A stretch of DNA of 64,000 bases from Cymbidium sinense. Its lineage: Eukaryota > Streptophyta > Magnoliopsida > Asparagales > Orchidaceae. Within the stretch, counting starts at the first letter, position 1. Every line of letters begins with the position of its first letter. A program made the translations under genes and the position numbers. Location of the stretch: contig CM038214.1 in the NCBI GenBank assembly GCA_021442155.1, forward strand, positions 18,935,808 to 18,999,807, in the 5' to 3' direction. Shown in pieces: positions 22,595 through 35,282 of the stretch. Under the pieces are notes generated by a model. The model made no database searches. It saw only the letters and a list, made by a program, of their open reading frames with translations, and was not told where the DNA came from.

Positions 22595-25500
22595 GGGTTT
22601 AGGTTTAGGTTTAAATTTTTTAGGTTTTAGGGTTTTGGTTAATTTTTTAATTTATTTTGTTACTTTAGGTTTAGGTTTAGGGTATGGGGTTTAGGTTTTA
22701 AGGTTTGGGCTTTAGGGTTTAGGGTTTAGGGTTTATGGTTTATGCTTAGGGTTTTAAGATTTAGGGTTAGGGTTTAGGGTTTAGGGTTTAACATAGTAGG
22801 TTTAGACTTTGGGTTTGTTAGGTTTAGGGTTTAGTATTTAGGGTTATAGAGTTTAGAGTTAGGAGGGTTTAGGTTTGAGTTTTATGGTTTTGAGTTTAGG
22901 GTTGTAGGTTTGGGGTTTAGGGTTTAGGTTTTAGGATTTAGGGTTTAGGTTTTAAGGTTCAGGGTTTAGGGTTTAAGGTGTAGATTTTTTATTTTGTTAT
23001 TATTTTATTTTAGGTTTATTCTATTTTTATTTTACATTTAGTTTTTATTTTATTTTGGTTTTTTATTCATAGGTTAATTTTATTTTATAATTTACTTTAT
23101 GTTAATATTTATTTTATATTTATTTTATTTTAATTAATTTATTTTAATTTATTTTTTATTTAAGTTTAAGTTTTGATTTATATTTTTTTTAAAATTTTAT
23201 GTTTATGTTTTTTTTATTTAGTTTAGCTTACTATTTTTAGCTTTTTAGTTTTTATTTTATTTTGATTTTTTTATTTTTTATTTTAGTTTAGGTTTTTATT
23301 TTATTTTAATTTAATTTAGTTTTTTATTTTTTTATTTTCTTTTTAGGTTTAAGTTAAGCTTAAGGTTTTAATTTTATTTCATTTTATTATTTTTTTAATT
23401 TTTTCTTAAGTTTATTTATTTATTTTTTTTATTTATTTCATTTTTAGGGTTTAGGGTTTAGGGTTAGGATTTAGGGTTTAGGGTTTAGTGTTTAGGCTTT
23501 AGGGTTTAAGGTTAAGGGTTGAGGGTTTAGGATTTTACGGCGTAGGGTTTAGGGTTTGGGGTTTAGGTTTAAGGTTTAAGCTTTAGGGTATAGGGTTTAG
23601 TGTTTGAGTGTTTAGGATTATTTAGGGTTTAGAATTTAGGGTTTGATGATTTAGGGTTCTTCAGGGTTTAGGGTTGTAGGTTTATAGTTTGAGAGTGTGT
23701 GTTTAGGGTTGTAAGTTTAGGGTTTAGGGTTAGTTTTAGTTTAGGGTTTAGTTTAGGGTTTAGGGTTTAGGTTACTTTAGGTTTAGGTTTAGGGTTTAGA
23801 GTTTATGTTTAGGGTTGGAGTTTAATTAGTTTATTTTTTAATTATTTTAGTTTCTTTTATTTAATTTATTTTTACTTAAGTTTATTTTTAATTATTAGGG
23901 TTTAGTGGTTAAGATTTTAGGGTTTTTTTCCTTCGATCCTTGGATGGTAGTTTAAGGTTTAAGTTTAAGTTTAAGGTTTAAGGTTTAAGTTTAAGTTTAA
24001 AGTTTATGTTTAAGATATAAGGTTTTAAGGATGCTTTTAGGGTTTAAGGTTTAGGGTTCGGGTTTAGGGTTTAGTGTTTAGGCTTTATGATTTAGGGTTT
24101 TTAGGGTTTATGGTATAGGTTATAGGGTTTAGGGTTTAAGGTTTGAGGGTTTAGGGTTGTTTATGGTTTAGGGTTTAGGGTTTAGGGTTTAGGATTTAAA
24201 GTTTAGGGTTAAGGGTTTAGGGTTGTAGGTTTAGGGTTTAGGGTTTAGAGTGTAGGGTTTTAGGTTTAGGATTTAAGGTTTAGGGTTTAAGGTTTAGGGT
24301 TTAGGGTTTAAGGTTTAGGGTTATTATTTAGGTTTTATTTTATTTTTTATTTTATTTTTATTTTAGATTTAGTTATTATTTTATTTAAGTTTTCTATTCT
24401 TAGGTTTATTTTATTTTTTTAATTTAGTTTAGCTTTTATTTATTTTAATTTATTTTTATTAGTTTATTTTATATCATTTTCAGGTTTAGGTTTAGGTTTT
24501 AGGTTAGGTTTATATTTTATTTTATTTATTATTTTATTTATTGTTTAGGTTTTTTATTTATTTTATTTTTAGAATTAATTTAGTTTAGGTTTTGGCTTTT
24601 AAGTTTTTAAGGTTTTGGGTTTTAGGTTTTAGGGCTTAGGGTTTTAGGGATTAGGGTTTAGGGTTAAGGTTTAGGGATTAGAGTTTAGGGTTTTGAGTTT
24701 AGGTTTAGGGTTTAGGATTTACGATTTAAGGTTTACTATTTAGGATTTAGGATTTAGAGTTTAGGATTTAGGATTTAGGGTTTAAGGTTTATTGTTTTTT
24801 AAGTAAGCAGAGTAGGTTTAAGTTTATTTAATTTAATTATTTTAATCTTTTTATTTTATTATTTTTATTTAGGTTTATTTTTTTATTTTAGGGTTCTGAT
24901 TTAGGGTTTAAGGTTTTAGGGTTTATGCTTTCATGGTTTAGGGTTAAGGGTTAAGGGTTAAGGTTTAGGGTTTAGGATTTATGGTTTAGCATTTTTAAGG
25001 TTTAGGGTTTAGGGTTTAGGGTTTAGGGCTTAGGTTTTAGGGTTTAGGTTTATTTTTTAATTTATTTAGTTACTTTAGGTTTATGTTTAGGGTATGGGGT
25101 TTAGGGTTTAGTGTAGGGTTTAGGTTTAATTTTAGGTTTAATTTTTTAGTTTGGGTTTAGGTTTATTTTTATTTTATTTTATTTTATTTAGTTTAGGTTT
25201 AGGTTTAAGTTTAGTAGATTTTAGGTTTTATTTGCTTTAGTTTAGGTATAGGTTTATTTATTTTGTTTATTTTATTTTTATTTTAGGGTTAAGTTTTTTT
25301 TTTATTTTAGGGTTTAGGTTTTTTTATTTATTTTTTTGTTTATTTTTTAGGTTTAGGTTTTTAATTGAATTTTAAGTTTAGGTTTAGTTTTAAGTTTAGG
25401 TTCATATTTTGGTTTTAGTTTATGTTTTCATTTTATTTTATTTAGGTTTAGGTTTATTTATTTATTTTATTTTCAGGTTTTATTTAGTTTAGGTTAAGGT

Positions 25501-28214
25501 TTTTACGATTTAGGGTTTAGGATTTTCTTAAAATTAAGTATGCAGGTTTAGGTTTATTTAGTTCATTTTTTATTTATTCAATTTAATTTATTTCCTCTTT
25601 TTATTTTGGTATATTTTTTTATTTTGCTTAGTTTATTTATTTAAGTTTTGGTTTACTATTTTAGTTTATTTTTTAGGTTTAGGTTTTGGTTTATGTTTAT
25701 TTTTTAGTTTAGATTTATTTTTATTTTATTTTTTAGATTTAGGTTTTACTTTTTATTTTTAGGTCTAGGTTTAGGTTTTTATTTAATTTTTTAGGCTTAG
25801 GTTTTAGGTTTATGTTTATTTTTTAGTTTTTATTTTATTTTGATTTTTAATTTTTAGGTTTATTTTATTTATAAGTTTAGTTTAGGTTTTTATTTATTTT
25901 AGTTTAGTTTAGTTTTTAGTTTTTATTTTATTTTATTTTTTTTATTTTTAGGTTTTATTTAGTTTAGGTTTAAGTTTTTAGTTTTTTATTATTTAGTGTT
26001 TAGGGTTTAGGGTATAGGTTTAGTGTTTGGTGTTTAGGGTTTAGGGTTCAGGGTTGTAGGGTTTAGTGTTTAGGGTTTATGGTTTTAAGGTTTAGGGTTT
26101 AGGGTTTAGGGTTTAGGTTTAGGGTTTATGGTTTTAGGGTTTAGGGGTTAGTTTTAAGGTTCGAGGTTTAGGGTTAGGGATTTTTTATTTTTTATTTTAT
26201 TTTATTTAAATTAAAAAGCATTAGGTTTATTTAGTTTATTTTATTTTTCTTTAGGTTTAATTTTATTTTCATTTAGTTTAGTTTATTTATTATATGCTTA
26301 TTTATTTTTTTGTTTATGTTTTTAATTTTTATTTTTTAGGTATAGATTTAGGTTTAAGTTTATTTTGTAGTTTAATTTTTTTTTTTTAAGATTTAGTTTT
26401 ATTTTTAATTTTTAGGTCTAGGTTTAGGTTTTTATTTAATTTTTTTAGGTTGCTTAAGCTTAGGTTTATTTTTAGTTTATTTTATTTTATTAATTTAGGT
26501 ATAGGTTTTGGTTTAGTTTTTTTTAGGTTTAGGTTTCAGTTTTATTTATTTTAGTTTAGGTTTAGGCTTATTTTATATTTACTTTAGGTTTAGGTTTTTT
26601 TTTAGTTCAGGGTTTAGGTTTTATTTTTTATATATTTTTAGGTTATATTTATTAGGTTTCTTTTTTAAGTTTAAGTTTTTATTTAGTTTTTATGTTATTT
26701 TATTTTAGGTTTATTTTATTTTTATTTTACGTTTAATTTATATTCTATTTTGGCTTTTTATTTTTAGGTTTAGTTTTTGAGGTTTGTTTACATTTTTATT
26801 TATTTTATTTTAGTTTAGTATTTATTTTTGATTTTATTTTATTTTTAGGTTTAGGTTTAGGTTTTGGTATTAGTTTAGGTTTTTATTTTATTTTATTTTT
26901 TCATTTATTTAAGTTTAGAATTTTTATTTATTTTATTTCATTATTTTATTTAATTTTGGTTTAGGTTTTTAGGTTTTTAGGGTTTAAGGTTTGGGGTTTA
27001 GTGTTTAGGGTTTGGGGTTTAAGGTTTAGGGTTTAAGGTTTAGGGTTGTATGTTTTAGGGTTTAGGGTTTACGGTTTGGGGTTTAGGCATTATGGTTTTG
27101 GGTTTTGGAGTTTAGGGTTTAGGGTTAATTTTAGGATTTAGGGTTTAGAGTTATAGTTTTTTTTAATTTTTTTAATTTTTAAAATTAAGTAAATTAGTAG
27201 GTTTAGGTTTATTTAGTTTATTTTAGTTTATTTTATTTCTATATATATTTAAGTTTTTTAATTTTTATTTAGTTTTGTTTATTGATTTTTGGTTTCTTTA
27301 TTTTAGTTTAGGTTTTTTATTTTAGTTTACTTTTTTGGTTTAGGTTTATTTTTTTTTTTTAATTTTAGGTTTATGTTTTATTTTCTATTTTTAGGTTTAG
27401 GCTTAGGTTTTCATTTATTTTTTTAGGTTTAGGTTTTTAGTTTTTAATTTAGGTTTATTTTTGGTTTTATATTTTAGTTTAGGTTTAGGTTTATTTTTAG
27501 TTAATTTTTTTATTTAGTTTAGTTTAGTTTATTTTAGGTTGAAATTTAGGTTTTATTTATTTTATTTTTGTTTATTTTAGTTTAGATTTAGGTTTATTTT
27601 ATTTTTATTTTAGGTTTAAGTTTTTTTTTAGTTTAGGGTTTAGGGTTTTATTTTTTAGATTTAAGTTTTTATTTAGTTTTATTTTAGGTTTATTTTATTT
27701 TTATTTTTGATTTAGTTTTTATTTTATTTAGGTTTTAATTTTTTAATTTAGTTTAGGTTTTTATTTATTTTAGTTCAGTTTAGTTTTTATTTTATTTTAT
27801 TTTTTTATGTTTAGGTTTAGGTTTAGGTTTAAGTTTAGGTTTTAATTTTATTTAATTTTCTCATTATTTTTTTATTTAGGTTTTTTTATTTATTTATTTT
27901 TAGGTTTTATTTAGTTTAAGTTTAGTTTTTAACTTTTTTGGGCTTTGGGTTTAGGGTTCAGAGTTAATTTATGGTTTCAAGTTTTGGGTTTATGGTTTGG
28001 GGTTTAGGGTTTGGGGTTTAAGGTTTAGGGTTTAGGGTTTAGGGTTTACAGTTTAGGGTTTAGGTCTTAGGGTTTAGGGTTTAGTGTTTTAGGGTATAGG
28101 GTTTAGGGTTTAGGATTTAGGGTTTAGGATTTTTATGGTTTAGGGTTTAGGGTTTAGGTTTTAGGTTTAGGGTTCAAGTTTTTTGTTTAGGGTTTAGTGT
28201 TTTGGTTTTTTTTT

Positions 28215-28656
28215 AACAGAGAACAAATTTAGATTCAATATTTTTTTCTTTTCAATTTCACCAACCAAAGTGTTAGACACCTGGCGATACATAGATAAAA
28301 TAGGAGCACACATAGAGCAAATCAAAATCTAGATACTAGAACCATCTCAACTATGATGACATGGTTCCATAAGTAGATGGTCTACTTTTTAGTTTCTCAG
28401 TTCCCATTAGAACCACGGACCTCTTGAGTAGGATCCACCATCATATCCTCGATCTCTCCCAATGCCACCACCTTTTTATTGCAACCTTAGTGGCTCCTCT
28501 TACCTCCATAACCACCATTGCACTAACCACTCCATATCACTAGTACCTCCAGATCCCCACCACCACGCGATAATTATCCTCTCATTAGCCTCCAGTTAGA
28601 TCTAGGCGGCGTGGTTGATTGTGATGTTCCTGCCATCAAGTTTCTGCCTATTCTTA
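28215..28656 (-). pseudogene. GRP retrocopy fragment 4
   Basis: Collinear with copy 3 and 6,066 bp away from it, with more small deletions (for example in the UTR near 28,262-28,300 and in the Gly-rich part near 28,560-28,600). The 5' side joins the array at the same base as copies 1 and 3, at CCCTAAGAAT on the minus strand. It is the copy best matched in position by copy 6 across the palindrome. Confidence 0.85.
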
Positions 28657-31600
28657 GGGTTTAGGTTTAGGTTTAGATTTTTTAGGTTTTAGGGTTTAGG
28701 TTAATTTTTTAATTTATTTAGTTACTTTAGGTTTAGGTTTAGGGTATGGGGTTTAGGGCTTAAGGTTTAGGGTTTAGGGTTTATGGTTTAGGGTTTAGGG
28801 ATTATGGTTTATGGTTTAGGGTTTAGGGTTTAGGGTTTAACATAGTAGGTTTAGTGCTTAGGGTTTAGGGTTGTAGGTTTAGGGTTTAGTATTTAGGGTA
28901 TAGGGGGATTTAGAGTTTAGGGATTAGGGTTAGTTTAGGGTTTAGGTTTTATTTAGGGTTTAAGGTTTAGGGTTTTTATGGTTTTGGGTTTAGGGTTGTA
29001 GGTTTGGGGTTTAGGGTTTAAATTTTAGGATTTAGGGTTTAGGTTTTAAGGTTTAGGGTTTAGGGTTTAAGGTTTAGATTTTTTATTTTAGTTTTTATTT
29101 TATTTTAGGTTTATTTTAGGTTTATTTTATTTTTATTTTACGTTAAGTTTTTATTTAAGTTTTATTTAGTTTAGTTTATGTTTATATTTATTTTATTTTT
29201 TTGTTTAAATTTAAGTTTTGGTTTACTTTTTTTTTTAATTTTATTTTTTTATTTTACATAGGTTTATGTTTTTTATTTAGTTTAGCTTTAGGTTTTTATG
29301 TTTTTAGTTTTTATTATTTAAATTTTTTATTTTTTGTTTAGTGTAGGTTTTTATTTTATTTTATTTTAATTTAGTTTTAAATTTTTTATTTTATTTTATT
29401 TTTAGGTTTAATTTAATCTTAAGGTTTTAATTTTATTTCATTTTATTATTTTATTTTATTTTTGTTTAAGTTTATTTATTTTATTTTATTTATTTTTGTT
29501 TATTTCATTTTTAAGGTTTAGGGTTTAGGGTTTAAGGTTTTAGGGTTTATGATTTTAGGGTTTAGGGTTTAGGGTTAGGATTTAGGGTTTAGGGTTTCAT
29601 GTTTAGGCTTTAGGGTTTAGGGTTTTTAAGGTTTAGGGTTAAGGGTTTAAGGTTTAGGATTTTAGGGCGCAGGGTTTATGGTTTGGGGTTTGGGTTTAAG
29701 GTTTAGGGTTTAGGGTTTATGGTTTGAGGGTTTAGGATTATTTAGAATTTAGGGTTTGATAGTTTAGGGTTCATTAAGGTTTAGGGTTGTAGGTTTATAG
29801 TTTGCGATTGTAGGTTTAGGGTTGTAAGTTTAGGGTTTAGGGTTTAGGGTTAGTTTTAGCGTTTAGGATTTAGGGTTTACAGTTTAGGATTTAGTGTTTA
29901 AGTTTTAGGGTTTATGGTTACTTTTAGAGTTTAGGGTTTAGGGTTTAGTTTTCAGTGTTTAGGGATTATGGTTTATTTAGTTTATTTTTTCATTATTTTA
30001 GTTTATTTTATTTATTTTATTTTTGTTTAAGTTTAATTTTTTTTAGGGTTTAAGGGTTAAGGTTTTAGGGTTTTTTTCCTTCGATCCACTATCAGATGGT
30101 GGTTTAAGATTTAAGTTTAAGTTTAAAGTTTAAGTTTAAGGTATAAGGTTTTAGGGTTAATGCTTTTAGGGTTTAGTGTTTAGGGTTAGAGTTTAGTGTT
30201 TAGGGTTTAGGGTTTAGGCTTTAGGCTTCAGGGTTTAGGGTTTAGGGTTTGGGTTTTATTTAATTTATTTTTGTTTACTTTTATTAGTTTATTTTATATC
30301 ATTTTCAAGTTTAAGTTTAGGTTTTCATTTATGTTTTCATTTTATCTTATTTTTTATTTTATTTAGGTTTATGTTTTTATATTTATTTTATTTTTAGAAT
30401 TTATTTAGTTTATCTTTTGGTATTTAAGTTTTTATTATTTTAGGTTTTGGGTTTTAGGGTTTAATGTTTTAGGGATTAGGGTTTAGGGTTTGGTTTTAGG
30501 GTTTAGGGTTTAGGGTTTAGGGTTTAGGGTTTAGGATTTATGGTTGAGGGTTTAAGGTTTATTTTTTTTTAAATTAAGTAAACTAATAGGTTTAAGTTTG
30601 TTTAGTTTACTTTTTAATTATTTTATTTTATTATTTTTATTTTGGTTTATTTTTTATTTTTAGGGTTTAGGGTTTAGGGTTTAAAGTTTTATGGTTTATG
30701 CTTTTATGGTTTAGGGTTTAGTGTTAGGTTTAGTTTAGGGTTTAGGGTTTTTAAGATTTAGGGTTCAGGGTTTAGGGTTTAGGATTTAGGGTTTAGGGTT
30801 TAGGGCTTAGGGTTTAGGGTTTATGTGTTTGGTTTAGGGTTTAGGGTTTAGGATTTGAGGGTTGAGGGTTGCTTAGGGTTTAGGGTTTAGGGTTTAGAAT
30901 TTAGAGTTTAGTTATTAGGGTTTAGGATTTAGGGTTGTAGTGTTTTGGGTTTAGGGTTGTAGGGTTTAGGGTTTAGTTGGGAGTTTTAGGTTTAGAAGTT
31001 TAGGTTTAAGTATTTTTGGGATTTAGGTTTAAGGTTTTGGATTTAGGGTTTAGGGTTTAGGATTTTAGGGTTTAAGGTTTAGGGTTTTTTAGGGTTTAAG
31101 GTTTAGGGTTTAGGTTTAAGGGTTGTTGGTTTAAGGTTTAGGGTTAAGGGTTTAAGGTTGTAGGTTTAGCATTTAGGGGTTAGAGTTTAGGGTTCAAGGT
31201 TTAGGATTTAAAGTTTAGGTTTTAGGGTTTAGCTTATAAGGTTTAAGGTTTTGGACTTTTATTTTTGCTTTTATTTTATTTTATTTTAGGTTTATTTTAT
31301 TTTTATTTTACATTTAGTTTTTATTTTATTTTGGTTTTTATTCTTCGATTTATTTTATATTTTAATTTAATTTAAGTTTTATTTATTTAGGTTTTTTATT
31401 CTTAGGATTATTTTATTTTTTAGTTTTTTTTAGGTTTTATTTATTTTATTTTAGATTATTTTTATTAGTTTATTTTATATCATTTTTTAGGTTTAGGTTT
31501 ATATTTTAGTTTAGGTTTTTATTTAATTTTATTTTTTATTTTATTTAGGTTTAGGGTTTTTTATTTATTTTATTTTTAGAATTTATTTAGTTATGGTTTT

Positions 31601-34600
31601 AGTTTTTAGTTTTTTAAGGTTTTGGGTTTTGGGTTTTAGGGTTTAGGGTTTTGGGGATTAGGGTTTCGGGTTAGTGTTTAGGGTTTAGGGTTTAACGTTT
31701 AGGGTTTAGGGTTTAGGGTTTTGGATTTATGATTTAGGGTTTAGGATTTTGGGTTAAGGATTTAGGATTTAGGGTTTAGGGTTTAGGGTTTTTTTTTTAT
31801 TTTAGTTTAAGGTTTAGGCTTTAAGGTTTTAGGGTTTATGCTTTTATGGTTTAAGGTTAAGGGTTAAGGTTTAGGGTTTATGGTATAGGGTTTACATTTT
31901 AAGTTTAGGGTTTAGTTTAGGGTTTGAGTTTAGGGTTTAGGTTTAGACTTATTAGCATAAGGTTTAGGTTTAAGTTGAGTTTAGGTTAGGGTTTGGGTTT
32001 TATTTGGGTTTAATGTATAAGGTTTAGTAGGTTTAGTTTTAGATTTAGGGTTTAGGTTTAGGTTAGGGTTTAGGTTTAGGGTTATAGGGTTTATAGTTTA
32101 GGTGTAAGGTTTTAAGGTTTAGTAGTTTTAGTTTAGGGTTTGTTTATAATTTTAGGGTTTAAGTTTAATTTAGGTTTAGGTTGTTTAGTTTAGGTTTTTA
32201 GGGTTTTAGGTTTATGTTTAGCATTTAGGCTTAGGTTTAGGGTTTAGGTTTAGGGTTTCAGGTTTAGGTTTAAGGTTTAGGGTTTATCATATAACGTTTA
32301 AGGTTTTGGGTTTTTATTTTCACTTTTATTTTATTTTATTTTAAGTTTATTTTAGGTTTATTTTATTTACATTTAGGTTTTATTTTATTTAGGGTTTTTT
32401 ATTCTTAGGTTTAATTTAATTTTTAATTTAGTTCAAGTTTTATTAATTTAATTTATTTTTATTTTTATTAGTGAAATTATATTATATTTTAAGTTTAGGT
32501 TTAGGTTTTAGTTTAGGTTTTTATTTTATATTTTTATTTTATTTATTTAGGTGATGGTTTTTTAAATTTTTAGAATTTATTTAGTTTATGTTTAGGTTTT
32601 TAAGTTTTTAGGGTTTACGCTTTAGGGTTTTAAGGTTTAGGGTTTTGGGGTTTATGGTTTAGGGTTAAGGTTTAGGGTTTAGGGTTTAAGGTTTAGGGTT
32701 TATTTATGATTTAGGGTTTAGGGTTTAAGGTTTTAGGGTTTAAGGTTTAAGGTTTCTTAAGGTTTAGGGTTTAGGGTTTAAGGTTACTTTTAGAGCTTAG
32801 GGTTTAGGGTTCAGGGTTTAAGATTTTGTATTTTGGGTTTGGGGTTTATTTAGTTTATTTTTTAATTATTTTATTTATTTTATTTATTTTATTTATTTTT
32901 TATTATTAGGCTTATGGGTTAGGTTTTATGATTTTTCCTCGATCCATGATAGACGGTTTTAAGGTTTAAGGTTTTAGGGTTTAGTAGTTAGGGTTTAGTG
33001 TTGAGGTTTATGGAGTGTTTAGCTTTAGGTTTAGGGTTTTAGGGTTTAGGGTTTAGTGTTGAGGTTTATGGTTTAGTGTTTAGCTTTAGGTTTTAGGGTT
33101 TAGGTTTTAGGTTTAAGGTTTAGGGTTTTGGGTTTGAGGTTTAGGGTTGTTTAGCTTTAGGGTTTAGGATTTAAACTTTACAATTTATAGTTTAGGAGCT
33201 TAGAGCTTAGGGTTTAGGTTGTAGGGGGTTTAAAGGTTTAGGGTTTTGGGTTTTAGGGATTAGGGTTTAGGGTTTAGGGTTGTAGGTTTAGGGTTTAGGG
33301 CTTAGAGTTTAGGGTTTAAGGTTTAGGATTTAAGGTTTAACGTTTAAGGTTTAGGTTTTAGGGTTTAAGGTTTAAGGCTTTTTATTTTATTTTTTATTTT
33401 AATTTAGGTATATTTTATTTTATTTTACAATTAGTTCTTATTTTATTTAGGTTTTCTATTCTTAGGATTATTTTATTTTTTAATTTTGTTTAGGTTTTAT
33501 TTAATTTATTTTTGTTTATTTTTATTAGTTTATTTTATATCATTTTTAGGTTTAGGTTTAGGTTTTCATTTATGTTTTCATTTTATCTTATTTTTTTATT
33601 TTATTTAGGTTTATGTTTTTATATTTATTTTATTTTTAGAATTTATTTAGTTTAGCTTTTGGTATTTAAGTTTTTATTATTTTAGGCTTTGGGTTTTAGG
33701 GTTTAATGTTTTAGGGATTAGGGTTTAGGGTTTGGTTTTAGGGTTTAGGGTTTAGGGTTTAGGATTTTGGTTTAGGGTTTAAGGTTTAGGTTTTTTTAAA
33801 ATAAGTAAACTAATAGGTTTAAGTTTGTTTAGTTTACTTTTTAATTATTTTAATTTATTTTATTTTATTATTTTTATTTTGGTTTATTTTTTATTTTTAG
33901 GGTTTAGGGTTTAGGATTTAAGGTTTTAGGGTTTATGCTTATATGGTTTAGGGTTTAGTGTTAAGGTTTAGGGTTTAGGGTTTAGGGTTTTAAGTTTGAG
34001 TTTAGTGTTTAGGTTTAGGGATTTAGGGTTTAGCTTAGTTTAGGTTTTATGTTTAGTTTAGGAGTTTAGATTTGAGGTTGAGGTTCTTAGAGTTCAAGTT
34101 TAGGGTTTAATTTAGAGTTTAGTTTAGGGTTTAGGGTTTAGGTTAGTGTTTAGGTTTAGGGTTGGGTTTATTTCAAGTTGGAGGTTTTAGGTTTAGGTTT
34201 AGGTTTAAATTAGTTTAATTTAGGGTTTAAAGTTTTGGATTTAGGGTTTAGGTTTAGGATTTTAGGGTTTAAGTTTAGGGTTTTAGGTTTAAGTTTAGGT
34301 TTAGGTTTAAGGTTGTTGGTTTAAGGTTTTAGGTTAAGACTTAAGGTTGTAGGTTTAGCATTTAGGGGTTAGAGTTTAGGGTTCAAGGTTTAGGATTTAA
34401 GGTTTAGGTTTTAGGGTTTAGCATATAAGGTTTAAGGTTTTGGGCTTTTATTTTTGCTTTTATTTTATTTTATTTTAGGTTTATTTTATTTTTATTTTAC
34501 GTTTAGTTTTTATTTTATTTTGGTTTTATTCTTGATTTATTTTATTTTTAGTTTATTTTTTATTAGTTTACTTTATATTATTTTAGGTTTAACTTTAAGT

Positions 34601-35120
34601 TTTAGTTTAGGTTTTTATTTTATATTTTTATTTTATTTTATTTAGGTTTATGGTTTTTTTTTATTTTTAGAATTTATTTAGTTTAGGTTTAGGTTTTGGT
34701 TTTAGGGTTTATACTTTGGGGTTTATAGTTTAGGGTTTTAGATTTAGGGTTTTAGGGTTTATGGTTTAGGGTTAGAGTTTAGGATTTAGGGTATAGGGTT
34801 TGTGGTATAGGGTTTATAATTTAGGTTTAGGTTTAAGTTTAGGTTTATTTAGGATTTAGTTTAGTTTAAGGTTAAGTTAGGTTTAGGGTTTAGGGTTTAT
34901 AGTTTAGGTTTAGGTTTAGGAGTGCATGATTTAGGAGGTTTTAGGTTTATGTTTTTTAAGTTTAGGGTTTAAGGTTTAATTTATAGGTTTAGGTTTAAGT
35001 TTTTTAAGGTTTAAGTTTAGGGTTTAGGGTTTAGTTTTTAGGGTTTAGGTTTAGGGTTTAGGTTTAGGTTTTGGGTTTAGGGTTTAGGGCTCATGTTTTT
35101 GTTTATGGTTTAGGGTTTGC

Positions 35121-35282
35121 TATAACAAATTGATTCAATATTTCTTCTTTTTGATTTCATCAACCAAGTAACACACCAAGTTTTCTCTGAAATAAGCGAC
35201 CATGTAGATAAAATGTCATAGAGCAAATTAAAACCTTAGATAACTAGAACCGTATCTACTATAAAGACACAGTTCCATAACT
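35121..35282 (-). pseudogene. GRP retrocopy fragment 5, 3' UTR only
   Basis: Only the 3' UTR portion remains, from the 3' end (AACAAATTGATTCAATATTTC on the + strand) to the GTTCCATAA segment, where it stops abruptly and telomere-like repeats continue. The coding part has been deleted. It is the nearest GRP copy to the gap on the left. Confidence 0.8.

Noticed and set aside
34454..34645. 63-codon Phe/Leu/Tyr-rich frame, and a similar one at 61,945-62,130
   Set aside because: Translation of TTTATTTTA-type repeat; no protein would be expected.
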